From positions 216,880,547 to 216,944,546 of the forward strand of contig CM056995.1 of the NCBI GenBank assembly GCA_029891345.1: 64,000 nucleotides of DNA, read 5' to 3'. The stretch comes from Dryococelus australis. Lineage: Eukaryota > Arthropoda > Insecta > Phasmatodea > Phasmatidae. The notes beneath the pieces were generated by a model that was given only the letters and a program-made list of their open reading frames with translations, made no database searches and was not told the origin of the DNA. The position numbers were made by a program, and so were the translations under genes. This document shows, piece by piece, positions 11,530 through 23,320 of the stretch; the first letter of the stretch is position 1; each line of letters opens with the position of its first letter.

Positions 11530-11691
11530 TATAGAAATACAATATTCACTAGCCACTTTGTATGTGTTGAATAACACAGCAGCGAATTCGTGGTTGTCAT
11601 GGCGCACTAACAAGATCCACTCGAACAGGAACACTTGCGAGTTGAACTGGCTTGACTCCACAGACCTTTACACAATACAGCCTTTACAAGT

Positions 11692-12106
11692 CTGTTCACG
11701 GTAAAATGAGCACTTTTGAAAGCCCTGATTAAGGTCTACTTTTATGCACGTTATGAAATCTTCCACCTTAGGTAAAATAACATTTGCATGAGCCTTGTCA
11801 CTTTATGCATGTGTCGGTCAAGAGAAAATGTAAAATTATTATAAAAGTAGATATTTTACATATATACTCGATTTTACATTTCGGTGCGTTAAAAAAAAAA
11901 CAGAAAGCGAAAGAGATAATTTCAGTTAACACAAATGGTTACCTAACACCTTTTATTTGACGTTATGATACTGAACTATTTTCCATCCATCGTTACCGAC
12001 TTTGCTCGGCACATGTCACTCGGTGCACCCGTTGAAATATGCGCAGGCAGGGGTGGTGACTTTTTCCTGAGGTTGATTTCAAAAGTGCTCAATTTTTCGT
12101 GAACAG
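11692..12106 (+). mobile_element. TIR MITE family, subfamily A, copy 3
   Basis: A 415-bp copy with good termini (CTGTTCACGGTAAAATGAGC / CGTGAACAG). TTTACAAGTCTGTT occurs at the left junction, where it overlaps the terminus, and again as TTTACAAGTCTGTT just after the right terminus. It lies only 162 bp from copy 2 in the opposite orientation. Confidence 0.85.
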
Positions 12107-12305
12107 TTTTACAAGTCTGTTGCGTTAACTGTTGCCACAGCGATGACATGTTTAATCACAAAGGAGATTGCATGGAAATCGATTCCTCGTTTTCTTGGAA
12201 TTGTTTTAAGATAAAATTACATCATTTTCGGTTAAATATAAAATTAATTTATAATCAATATTAGTTAGAACAGTGAGAAAATATGTGTGTTGGTAATACC
12301 TACTA

Positions 12306-13320
12306 CACTCTAAATCTGAGTCAGTGAGAATTTCACTGTTTCAATCAGTTAAAAGTATCTGACTGATTCAACAGTCACGTCACTTCAGTGAATTTAAGTG
12401 ATGAATCAGTAAAAAAAATGGCAGTTTTCCTTCGCTTATTGATTCAGTGACATATTCCACTGATTCATCAGTCATTTTTCACTGTTTTTCAGTGACTTGT
12501 TTTTTGACTGATGGATCAGTTAAAAGCGTGTAAAAATGACCGTCGAAAAACGTGTAAAAATGGCTGTTAAACAACGTGTATCGAGTGAAATAACAACACA
12601 TAAACTAATAAAACCAGTAAAAATTGCTTTCTGAAATGTGTTTCGTCTTTCAAAAACGCCATTTTATAAGGAAATATGAACATTCAGTCTTTCATTCCGA
12701 CGTTACGACTTTCATTTCGTTTTCTTGTAATCATCACAGCGCTCTGTTTGAAGGCTTAAACTGCATATAATGTGTTGAAGAACGTGCAGTCATATGTAGG
12801 CCTACTATTCGTTTTAACAGTCCGAACGGTACGAAATAATCAAAAAATGAAAGGTAAGGGTGTACAATTTAAAACTACACGATTTTGATGAGTAACTGCA
12901 AGACAAATAGTTTCCTCTTCGGTATCTATGTGACTTGGTAGCTCAGGTGGTAAGGTAACGGTCTAAAAAAAGTGTTGGAGATGGTGTGTGAATTCAATCA
13001 CAACTACCTGCACAATTTTCTACATTTATTTTTTAATTGCCGTAGATCGCGAAACATGAATAGTAAACGACCATAAATATGTTTATTTCCCGTAATTAAA
13101 TGGCTGAATTCAATAAAAGCAATATTTAATTCGCTGCTGCAGTTGGCCGTCACGCATTCAATAAGTGAAATTATTACACGTCACTAATTCAATCAGTGAA
13201 ATTATTTAACTGAAACAATGAGCGGTTTTCCACCGATTCTAAGTGAAGCCATTTTCACCTATTCGAGTAGTTAAATTTCGCTGCGAATCAGTGATTTCCC
13301 ACTGATTCTCATTTCTAGTG
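12306..13320 (+). mobile_element. CACTA-like non-autonomous element with subterminal TCAGTGA repeats
   Basis: The left end CACTCTAAATCTGAGTCAGT and the right end read inverted (CACTAGAAATGAGAATCAGT) form a ~32-bp TIR. Both ends carry many TCAGTGA/TCACTGA motifs in either orientation over about 200 bp, like the subterminal transposase-binding repeats of CACTA and hAT elements. TA lies on both outer flanks. No transposase is encoded. The CACTA assignment rests on terminal bases only. Confidence 0.6.
12940..13015 (+). repeat. Degenerate tRNA-like head inside the CACTA-like element
   Basis: GACTTGGTAGCTCAGGTGGT resembles an A-box/D-arm region. About 45 bases on, GTGTGAATTCAATCACAAC resembles a decayed T-arm/B box. 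Probably a relic of a tRNA-derived SINE, not a functional tRNA: stem pairing is poor. Confidence 0.35.
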
Positions 13321-14453
13321 TAAGAAGTAATTGTTATGCAAAATTTTATTTCACTGAGGGCGCACAAATGTGTTGCGTTGTCCATTTCGTTTAATTTTCT
13401 AGACTCCCTTCAGTAATCAGTAAAAATCTCGCATGTGCCAGTCAGTGATTTGATAGTTTCGGAACGCTTGGCAGTAGAACGAAAGCGAGCTTGTAAATAT
13501 AAACAAACAAAACCAAGGTAATGCAAGTTACCAGGTCACACAATATTTTATAACTAAGCATGCCGGTAATTTACTTATATAAAAACGTACATTCCACACA
13601 TGCGAAGTTCTAACCTCTACAAATTAAGGGAAAAAATTGTAATATCCTTTAATAGTGTCTTACTTACATTCCATTGCTATTTGTGCGTCTTCTATAAGCA
13701 CAATAATCCTGGAAGTCATACGCTCCTCATCAACATTTAGTTCTTGACTCATATTTGAAAGTCCCGCCATCAAATATTTTACAGACACTACGTAACCTCA
13801 TTCAGCTTCAGCAATTCTAAATTGTTCTCAGTTCTCGTTTTAGCCTCGCGCAGGGCGCCACCCAGAGACTCGCAAAAACAGCTGCCAGTTGCCATCAGTG
13901 GTCGTCAGTAGTAACGGAACGATAGCTGACTTTACTGAGATTACTCAACCAGTGAAATCAGCAGTATTGGAACGGGGTGTCGGTTAAGTTTTGTTTGCAC
14001 GAGGCGGAGGAAATCCTTGGATGTAAAACTTTAGCAGGGCTTCAAACAAATTTGAAGTAACCGTGAATGGCCTATATCAGATCTTTCCAGGTAACCAAAT
14101 GCTTTATTCGCTTTAAACTAAATATTTATTTGATTCTGCAATGGCGTTTATAATTTTTACGGAAACCTAACCCATTAGTTGAACGTACTTTTAAAATACA
14201 CTGCTAAAATAATTGCACACCGGGATTTTGAGTTCCTGTGTTTCTCGCGACCCAAGAGAAAGTATAGGATGGAAATACACACTGTTTGTGCGGAATGCCA
14301 TGCCAGACTTGACAAATGTATTGTTTTGCACCGACTGTCCCAGCGAACACGATACATATGAAACCAATTGCAGGTGGTGAACATTTTTCTTTTACTGGTA
14401 TAGTTGTGTGTACAAAATACATATACAGTATATGATGTGACGAAACCTTTATA
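13321..14453 (+). other. Intron 3 stretch; possible tiny minus-strand exon
   Basis: On the minus strand, ATG at 13768 opens a 36-codon frame starting MAGLSNMSQELNVDEERMTS. It runs into GGAAT|GTAAGT, a consensus donor, at about 13660-13670. This could be the first coding exon of a nested gene or a piece captured by a transposon. I found no following exon. The rest holds no recognised feature. Confidence 0.25.
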
Positions 14454-14687
14454 GGCTATTCACGGTAAAGCGAACAGTTTTGAAAGTCCTCTAATTTTGA
14501 ATAATAGTCAATAAATATATTTTATCTTAACCTTAGAAGTTAACTTCCGAGTGCTTTGGAATATACACGTTGTGTTTGTTACTTACATGTCAATATTTGT
14601 TTTTAAAAGGTGGTTAAAGGATTTAAAAAACGGCTGAAAAAGAGGTAACCAGGGCCTCATAAAGTGCTCACTTCACCATGAACAGCC
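14454..14687 (+). mobile_element. TIR MITE family, subfamily C, copy 1
   Basis: Ends GGCTATTCACGGTAAAGCGA and CACTTCACCATGAACAGCC, flanked by TA on both sides. The core (AATAGTCAATAAATATATTTTAT, TTAACTTCCGAGT) is shared with 48583-48814 only. Confidence 0.85.
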
Positions 14688-15042
14688 TACAAACCACTGT
14701 TCGGCAAAATAAATTTTGGTTTCGCAAAAAAAAAAAAAACTTAGACTTATTCAACAACGTCCTTTACTTAGTGTAACAGTTGAAGCTCGCAGATATATGG
14801 TGCGCTTGCGTATAGTTATGTAGACAAAGGACGTGCAATGGGGTAGCTGGATGGGCTGCAGCCCCTCCAAAAAAAGTCAAAATATGTATATAAACACATA
14901 TTGGAGAATTGACTGAATATTGAAATAAACTGTTGCAGTATCTTTTCTTTGAATGTGCAGTTGTAATTATTTTATTTTCTTTGGGAAAAGGTGTTCTGTT
15001 ATAAGTGCTTACTTCAGAAATCGAGGTTCAGTGGAGCAAAGC

Positions 15043-15246
15043 GGAGAGATTTGGGCAGCTCTTAACATATAAGTCTTGAGAGCCAATGAGGGTGAAGTGA
15101 GGTGAGTATGGATCAGCGCCGGTATGCAAGGGCGGTGGAAAAGTGAGATCCCTTAGAAAACCCGCCGACCAGTGGCATCGTCCGATATGATTCCCACACG
15201 CAAAAATCTGGGAGCGACCCCGCCGGGAATTAAACCCGGTAGAGTT
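15043..15246 (-). mobile_element. tRNA-derived SINE, copy 2 (head truncated)
   Basis: The reverse-oriented SINE body (GTATGGATCAGCGCCGG, GGCATCGTCC) and B box survive. The A-box end is missing and replaced within a few bases by the start of MITE copy A4 at 15253, suggesting that the A4 insertion or a linked deletion removed it. Confidence 0.75.
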
Positions 15247-15252
15247 CCTATA

Positions 15253-15588
15253 GGCTGTTTATGGTAAAATGACCACTGCTTAAGATCTACTTTGTGTATT
15301 TCCCCGCCTTATGTAAAATTAACATTGCCATGGGCCTCGTTCCTTTATCCGTGCGTCGTTCAAATAAAACTCTGAAATTATTAAGAAAGTAAATACTTTA
15401 CAAATCTGCTAATTTTTACACTTCAACGCATTGAAAAAACACAAATAATTTGGAACTACTTTCCATCCATCGTTACCAACTTTACTGGGCGAATGTCACT
15501 CAGTGCTCCCATTGAAATATACGCATGCAGGGGCGGTGACTTTTTTCTGAGGTTCATTTCTAAAGTGCTCATTTTATCGTGAACAGCC
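15253..15588 (+). mobile_element. TIR MITE family, subfamily A, copy 4 (internally shortened)
   Basis: Ends GGCTGTTTATGGTAAAATGA and TTTATCGTGAACAGCC, with shared core blocks (ACTGCTTAAGATCTACTT, CATCCATCGTTACCAAC). It is shorter than other A copies, with a small deletion after the left TIR and others inside. Confidence 0.8.
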
Positions 15589-15984
15589 TTCAGGTTCGCT
15601 CACGAAACAGTCAAACGCGTAGGGAAGTCCCTGACCTTGTAAAGGAATGACGCTCAACGTTCCTACCCTCTAAGCAATTATTCGGAAATTTACCACACCA
15701 GTGTATACGCATAGTGAGGAAGCGTGAATGGTAATGTTTTCCACTATACGTTCATTGTAGCGTTCCTACATTCGTTCAGGAAATAGTCAAATGTGTAGGG
15801 GTGTCCTCAACTTTGTATAGTAGCGACGCTAAACATTCCTATATCTGCAGCTTGATGCGTGGTATTATTAACACACAGTGTAAAGGTTAAAAACTTATAT
15901 TACAGTTCAGGAAGTTTAGCAGAATATTGTTTACAATGTGGGTTGAATGTGCAGGCTGCAGTGGTTGTTGTGTTCACGTTGAAG

Positions 15985-16460
15985 GTCCTCCGTCGTCGGC
16001 GCGGCCCGCGAGGATCCCCCCTGCCAGGAGGCTGACCAGCAAGTCGACGACGACCACCGTCGCGACGCCCAGCACCGGAGCCACGTTGAGACGCCAGCCG
16101 TTGAAGCCGCGGCCCTTCGCCAGGATCACGTCCCCGGCGCCCAGGGCCCAGTCGGCGGCGGCACCCTCCTCCAGGCGGCCCCCACCGCCGGCGGACTACG
16201 ACTACTACGACGACGCTAGCATAGCGGAGGCGGCGGCGGGCCCGGGCGGCAGCAAGGTGAAGGTGCACGACGACGGCTACATCGAGTGCCTGGACCAGGG
16301 CAACTTCCCACACCCCTACTCCTGCAAGAAGTTCATCTCGTGCGCCAAGATGGAGAGCGGCGGGTTGCTGGGCTGGGAGTACACCTGCCCCAGGCAGCTC
16401 AGCTTCGACCCCGTCGGCGGCATCTGCAACTGGTCCGCCGGACTCGGCTGCAAGGAGTGA
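15985..16460 (+). CDS. Chitin-binding mucin-like protein, terminal exon with ChtBD2 domain
   Basis: Last exon, stop TGA at 16458-16460. The phase-1 acceptor is most likely TTGAAG at 15984, after a T-rich tract and where GC content jumps. GTGCAG at 15954 also fits the phase and would add 10 residues. A Pro/Ala/Arg/Thr linker and a Tyr/Asp patch (PADYDYYDD) precede VKVHDDGYIECLDQG and a complete chitin-binding type-2 (peritrophin-A/CBM14) domain. Six cysteines have gaps of 11, 5, 14, 12 and 7, with the family's aromatic positions (FPHPYSC, GWEYTC, FDP, CNW). The domain binds chitin in cuticle or peritrophic matrix. One domain at the C-terminus suggests a CPAP1-type protein; an orthologue of Drosophila mind-the-gap is possible but untested. 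Confidence 0.9.
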
Positions 16461-16718
16461 GCCACCCCCGAGCTGTAGGTCGCTATACCTCCCGCCTCGC
16501 GTTAAGGCCGTCCTACCACACGTCTTCGGTATGTGCGATACCTGCCTCACCCACTGAAACATCCATAAGGTCACGCCGTTTCGAAACCATCAACTTGTAA
16601 CTCTTCGGCATCGGCGAAGATTTGTTTAGCATTCTTTGCACTCCTATGTCGAGCCAGGTACACCATCATTAATTTCCTGTCCCATTCCTTTGTCGAGTCC
16701 AGCTCACCAACCCTAGTC

Positions 16719-16852
16719 TGCGTTTATAGTGGAGCGGCGAGCGGAGAGGGGATGCGTGCGAGTAGGTGCATAATTGGTTTGATTCCGTCACGCTTCACCT
16801 TTTTGCTCACCACGCCGCTCTCCTCTCCACTCGCCGCTCCACTATAAACGCA
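16719..16852. repeat. 134-bp inverted-repeat element just downstream of the stop codon
   Basis: The arms TGCGTTTATAGTGGAGCGGC... and their reverse complement (...CCGCTCCACTATAAACGCA) pair over about 33 bases with two mismatches, around a ~68-base loop. The element starts 258 bp after the stop, so it probably lies in the 3' UTR, where it would form a strong hairpin. It could be a minimal foldback MITE. Confidence 0.8.
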
Positions 16853-19093
16853 TTCTTAGAGTTCTCATGCGAGCTGCACAGTAGCCACTCTCAGCGTCCC
16901 AACAACGGACTACCTTCCTGCCGATGACACTTCCAAAAACAACGTGTACAGGATTTTAACGTTAGAGCGCTGTATTCTTACGTGCGTTGAGATGCTATGA
17001 CCTAGTGTTTGAATGCAACTAGATTGTCTTGAAGTTGGTCAAAGTATTTTATCGTTATAGAAGTCATGTTCTGTTGAAAATTGAAGTTCAATCAAACGCG
17101 CTCATCACCGTTGACCATGTGGATTTGACAGTTGTGCGAGTCAGTGTTTTGGACATGCGCAGAAGACGAATCTGTCTACCTCATCTTTGGGCTATGTATC
17201 CAATCAGAATCGAGTCGCCCTGTTTCTCTGGCTCGACAAACGATTGGAACAGAAAATTGGGGATGGTGAACCTGGTCCGACATAGGTGTGCGAAGGGTCA
17301 AGGAAATTCGCCTCTACGTCTCCCCGTCCATCAAGAATGCAGGGGGTTCCTTGGAATGTTTCCTGGCGTTTAAAAGCCTCATTCACAACCTTGCACGTGT
17401 TGAAGATAAGACCTGATATGTAATGAAACCTCAAAAGTTGGGCACCGTCACATCTCAGATTTAATTAATAATTATATCGAACTGTACGTTATTTCCAGAA
17501 ATGTGAAGACATTAGTCATCTTGTTCATCAACTATTTAGAAACGAGCAAACTCGGCATCATTGACACTGGCCTTGGAGTAAAATTGCGAATATGCTTTCG
17601 TGGCAGTTGAGAATGGCTGTCAAGATTTTAAGAGCTTTTAAACGGAACATATTTTTACCATGCACCCTGTCACGGAGATGACAAAAAATCATTGGTGTGT
17701 GTCTAAGAGGTTCTGGGCAAAGCATGTATCTAATTTGTCTCGTACAAGGATACAAATCATGCTGAATCCGAGTGGCGTGGTGAATCCCCAACTGCTGGGC
17801 CAGATGAAAGCACTAGGAGTTAAGTAACCTTGCAGCTTCTTAAAAACAAATCTTGTGAAAGTGATGCTTTTACAGAAAAAATCTAATGGTATGCTAGTTA
17901 TATTTGGCTATGTCTTATCGTAATGGCAGGTAGAGCAATTATCTGGAACACTTATAGAAGTGTAAGTTAGTGCAGGACATTCTTAGCGCTCTTACATGGT
18001 GTCTGAAATTTATTGCGAACGAGCTACCATGCGAAGACTTAAGAAGTGATCACTACAGTATGTTTTGTATAAGTATGAAATATTTTTAATAGGGAAAATA
18101 CCTTCCTTTGTTAAAATAGGGGGCAGCCGGAAACGCAGAACTACATTTTTTAAACGAAATTAATTTTTTTCCCTGTTCGATGATTCGTTTTGATATTTTT
18201 TGTTAAATAGATTTTCATGTTGAAATAAGAAAAAATTACATCAACAGCACGACATTTGCGTGTGCTTGTACAGAAATTTTTAATAGAGTATTTTGGGAAT
18301 TTGGGACATTCTAATTTCTCACACGCTGATTCAGCACCACGGGAAGTTGAAGAGAAATGCTGAAGGCAATGCTATTGTTGATTATTTACTCCAGTTTAGA
18401 TAAACACTATATTATTTCAGTGTTATCTCTCGTACTCCAAGTGCGACTGGCGAGTCTACGATAGTTAAAGTGACATAAGTGAAATGAAACTATTATAAAA
18501 TGAAGTGTAAGTATATCGTAATTTGTGCACATGTGTGCAGTTGACTCTGAATGATTTCAAATAGCAATTGTTGTTATTGAACTAATTTTGTACATTATTT
18601 TCCAGTGTGAAGATACGAACTGTATATAGCTCACGATTTATATGTTTAAATGTGTATTAATAGCGTCTTACGAATCATGAAACTGTAATAGAACACTTTC
18701 AGAAAATAAAGTACTCAGAGGTTGGCAAGTTTTCTTAAATTGGAGACAATTTTATACAAATAAATTTAATACGTAATTACTTTTTACTGAATTGACCTTC
18801 TTGACTTACCTGGCTCCTCCCTTTGCTGATTTTCTTGAACTCTGCCTATGATAAATCTTTAGTGTTAAATATTTCAAACATAGTATTCATTCCCATAAAT
18901 ATATTTCTATCAAGAAATTGAATTTTTTGAGTAGTGGTTTTTCACTTTTACCGAGGGGATACTGAGAATTTCATTAGAAGGCGCGGCTTTTGTTACATAT
19001 TTCAACCATTCTAAGCTTGCCAAGCACTGAATTACTGATGTTTGCTACTGACCTCAAATTATGAGATTTAAACCTGTGGTTGAACAGAGGAAA

Positions 19094-19124
<31 letters not shown>

Positions 19125-19956
19125 TTTTTTCAGATGATCTTTTCAAATAATACAGAAAATATTAAACTTGTAGGAAAAATTAGTGGAAGTAGGAGACTTG
19201 ATGAAATTATAATGATATTTATTTTGTTTTTGAGTTTCATATCTGTACTTCTTATAAACTATTGTATTTCGATCATTGTCTACAGCACATCACTGATGAT
19301 TGTACATAACATGTTATTTAAATGTGTAATATTTTGTGATGTAAATTTAATCAAAACTTCCAATTGTATTTCTTGTACTTTTATTTAATAGTAAAACCAG
19401 CAGGGTCCCGTTACCTAAATAGTTTACAATTGAATAAAAAATGTTAGTGTTAAGTTTATTACTTCGCAGTTTAAATAATTTGAATAAGACTGCTGTAGAA
19501 ACAATAAAAAAGACACTTGGCAATACCGTGCACCGCATTACCCAGTTTTGTTATTAGTAGAATCTATAATGCATTTGTAGTAATTGTTATCAACACTTAC
19601 GTATTTTCTCAAGTTTTTGACATCTTCTAATTGATATACGAAAGAACTAAGTAAATCATGATTTTTTGCAGTAAGTTAATTGTGTATTGCGTTGCACATG
19701 TAGTTGTCAGAAACAATAATTACTCAGCAGTTTTGACTAATTGATATGAAGGTACCATGGTGACATCTAAAATGTTAACAACGACCAAAACTTACTTTTC
19801 AGGTTCTGTTACTGTTTATTGATCTACTTATAATACCGAAGTTTAACCAAAGGAAAAAAGTTTTCTACCTATATTGCTACAAATTTAATTGAGTAAAATG
19901 TTGGGAAGAAGAACATCCAGTGAAATATCAGCAAAGCATTCAGCAAAATACATATG
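16853..19956 (+). other. Presumed 3' UTR and downstream DNA, no recognised gene
   Basis: No supported coding region. A long T tract lies at about 19098-19129. The transcript end is uncertain (see 18705). Confidence 0.4.
18705..18710 (+). promoter_or_regulatory. Candidate polyadenylation signal AATAAA
   Basis: The first perfect plus-strand AATAAA I noticed after the stop at 16460; a second lies near 18759. Use would give a 3' UTR of about 2.2 kb. Weak evidence in AT-rich DNA. Confidence 0.2.
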
Positions 19957-20695
19957 CAGTGTCTCCAAGAAATATTCGGCGCACCATAACCACACAGTGT
20001 AAGATTATTCATTGAAAATAAAATGTAGGTTCAGGCACGTTGGTACGAATTTGTACTGATTATAAATATTGCACAAAAAAAAAAAATCACCTATATTGAG
20101 TTAATTTATAAAACAGACACAAGCGATACAACAATTTGTGAGCGCCAAGAAATATTCGTATTTTCCCTCTTCTTGCTATTTTAACACTGCTTTTGGAGTT
20201 CAGTTCTTCGTAGGACCACCTCTTCGTCCACTAACATCTGCTAGACTTCTTGGCTTCGACTTCCCCAATCTTTAATTTGTGTTTCTTGGAATTTTTCGCC
20301 ACTTTCCAACAAAGCTGCCTTCGAAACTTTTTTTTTTGAATATGACTTTTTCGTACTTTTTGTTTGAGGACATAACACAAGTGCTCAATCGGATAGATGT
20401 CCTGCGGCTGGTAAGTTGTGGGGGTTGGGGGGGATGGGGGTGGGTGTTCGTCATGTAATATGGGATGTTATAGAGTAGTTACATAGTGGTATTACATGCC
20501 GTGTGATTTGCGTCATTGTCATGGGTAAAAATGTAATCCCCATCAGACCCACGTCTTCCTCACATTTGGCAAGATGGTCCTTCAGAAACCGAAGATATAC
20601 ACACTATTCCTTTATTCCTTCAACAGGTTGTAAGGCCCCCACACCACTGGCTCTCATGCAACTCCTTGCTTTTAATCGAGCTCCCTCCACACTGT
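19957..20695 (-). pseudogene. Tc1-like transposase relic with IR/DR-type end
   Basis: The minus strand reads FTHDNDANHTA, corresponding to the QQDNDPKHTA block of Tc1 transposases (second catalytic Asp). Further on comes IYPIEHLCYVLKQKV, the PIEHLW block with the catalytic Glu. The two lie in different frames with intervening stops. The left end carries CAGTGTCTCCAAGAAATATT at 19957, and CCAAGAAATATTCG recurs at 20145-20158, about 180 bp inside. This is the direct-repeat arrangement of IR/DR Tc1 elements. The N-terminal half and right TIR were not found. Confidence 0.7.
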
Positions 20696-22962
20696 AAAAA
20701 TATATTGGGAAAAATTACCTGACTATCGTAAGGAAATATTCACAAACTTGTTTAGGAAACATATTTTCCTTTACATGTGAGATAGAATCACTGCAATCTG
20801 GAGTACAATTCACTAACCTGGCAGTTGAAAATTACATACATGGATAGGAATATTATATCACAGCAAGTGGATCCCCAGAGCATTGTCTCACCAACTCGTT
20901 GGAGGGGCAGGAGGAAGAAACAAAACGAGACGCCATGTTGGACAGCTTGTAGGAATTATATTAGTTAAGGCAGGCATAATACTAAGAAATGAAAATTAAT
21001 TTTTAGTTAGAAAATCTGTAAAATACTATGGTCAAATAGTTACAAATAGAAAGTTTGTGAAATAAGAAACAGGGGAAAAGTCCTAAGAGACTGGAAAACG
21101 GATGGTTTTTTTCCCCCGTTTTCAAATCACAATGTACACTTTTATCTTTACCCGCATAATTTTTTATGTCAAGGGACTTCAAAGCACTACTAAACCCACT
21201 AAAGAAATTCCACACAAACTCTGCTTTGTACCGCACAAAAGTAGCTGAGCAATATGTTATACAAAATTATTATTAATAACCAGTTCCAGCAATAACTAAT
21301 TATTCAAGTTTCTCTTAGAATGGCGGGAATGTTCGAGCTCATAATAAAAAATATTTTAGGAAAACTTGTAAAGTTATTTCAATAAAACATTTAGTAGGTA
21401 ACTAAAACTAATACTTTATGTTGGCCCACAGAACCTATTTCACAAGATGATACACTTTAAAAACAACTTTTATTATTTTGCGAACCTAATCACTCATTTT
21501 AACAACAAAATTTTATTCGAAAATCTGCAATTTTTCAGTCTTTCGAGGGCCCCATTTAGTATGTAGACGTGTAGAGAACATTTATGCTTGTTAGAGAATA
21601 CACTTCATCATTATAGACGCCGAATTTACAAATTTAAACTTCATATTACAACACAAGTATACGAGAATTATTACTTTCGGATCTCAACACTATGATTTCT
21701 GTGCCACCCTCAGTCGCACTAACCACATACCATAGATCGTGATGATCTTTGCAATACGTTATTCGCCAGACCGAAGGTGACCAACGCAAGGAGTTGACCC
21801 AGCTGTGCTTGTGAATGTGTTTGTCATCAAGGTTAAACACTAGGCCGACTCTGAGAGTGATCCATAAAAATAATAAATTGTGAACTACCAACCATTATGA
21901 AAAAGACAACTAAAAAATATGCACAAGAATAATGTTATAAGGTAAAGGAACAAAAATTTAATAAAATTATTAAATAACAAACAAATTATTTCTTCAATCT
22001 TCATGTATTCATTTCTTGCTACTGGGTTGTGCAGATGGTTTGTGTATCATTGTTTCAGTATTTTTTGTAGTTAGAAGGATAAAAAAAATAATATAAAGAA
22101 CAATAAACGTTGTCTGAAAATATAAGTTTCACACTAAAGCGTTAAAGAGGTGCACATCATGGTAATTATATAGGTTACATAGCTAATTTATAAGAAAAAA
22201 AAATTTGTTTACATCAATACAATTTTTTTAAATTGATATTATTTGTTTTATTTTACGATGGCTGCAAAGTTTGTTGGGTTCATAATACTTTAACTACTAA
22301 GAATATTAAGAAATCACATGCATCTCATGAAAACAAAATATTTGTAGTCAAGATGAAAAAAAATATAACGAGCAGGCTTTCCTGCTTAACTAGGTGCTGC
22401 AGCGAGCCAGATCCACTGTCATCAGATAGGAGTCCGATCAGTTACATGGCAATTTGTAACACGCGGGGTCTGCTCGTGAAGTCAGCTAAGACATAATGGC
22501 TGTAAAGCTTGCCAAGTAGTTACACTGCACTACTCATACAAAATACAACCAAAAGATTATAACTTTCCAACATAAACAAACGAAAACATGGCTGAGTGAA
22601 TAAATATTTGCGTTAAACTTACCAACACCGGTACTAGATGTTTTGTCACCACATATTTAATAAATTATCAGCAGAGCTTAAGAAAAGTAGAGCCAATTAC
22701 ATGACGTGACGATAATTTCGTTAAGGGAAGAAGTTCAAGTCAGCACCGTAGAGCAATGTACATGAACAGATAAATCCACAGAGTAGTGGTTCGAAAGAGT
22801 AACTGTTACTCGTAGTCACAGTTACAAGTAGATCGACCAGTAATATTTCACTTTTATGCAAGGTTTTTCACAAATTATTCGTTCATTACTTTTTTTTTAT
22901 TTTGCAGACCTAACAGTAGTCAATAATCACGTTAATTAAAATCAATAATATATTGTACCACA
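20696..22962 (+). other. Stretch without recognised gene
   Basis: AT-rich, with only short open frames. CACTGTAAAAATATATTGGG at 20691 could be the end of another small TIR element, but I found no partner. Confidence 0.45.
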
Positions 22963-23309
22963 AGTGTTGCTATCTGAACAGAGTGAACAAAACACCGAAC
23001 ATGAGAAACACAACATATAATTGACAAATCGGCAACACATGCTTATTTTATAGGAAGAAACTTAAATGGACCATTTTTATGAAACAGTAATTAATACAAG
23101 TTATGACAAAATAAATATTTTGTAACCTTCATTTTACAAAACTCCAAGTTTAAGTTTGAGCATTAAATATTTTACCAGCAGATAATTAATAGCAAGAAAA
23201 GCAAAGACAGCAAGACTTTGCCAACAAAAACAAACTTTACCCGAATAAGGGCAAAGATACAAAAAATATATAAGCAAAATACTTATGGTGCCACAGAATA
23301 GCACACACT
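22963..23309 (-). repeat. Candidate 3' LTR of the gypsy element
   Basis: Directly after the polypurine tract the minus strand starts AGTGTGTGCTATTCTG, and about 347 bases later reaches GCAACACT. This gives AGTGT/ACACT terminal inverted repeats. No second LTR is available to confirm the limits. Confidence 0.35.
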
Positions 23310-23320
23310 CCTCCCCTCAA
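23310..23320 (-). other. Candidate polypurine tract
   Basis: TTGAGGGGAGG on the minus strand, next to the candidate 3' LTR start and downstream of the env-like region, is in the expected place for plus-strand priming. Confidence 0.4.

Noticed and set aside
15900-16574. Minus-strand open frame of 224 codons over the last exon
   Set aside because: It overlaps the chitin-binding exon, which has a clear domain on the plus strand. The reverse reading is GC-driven and has no motif.
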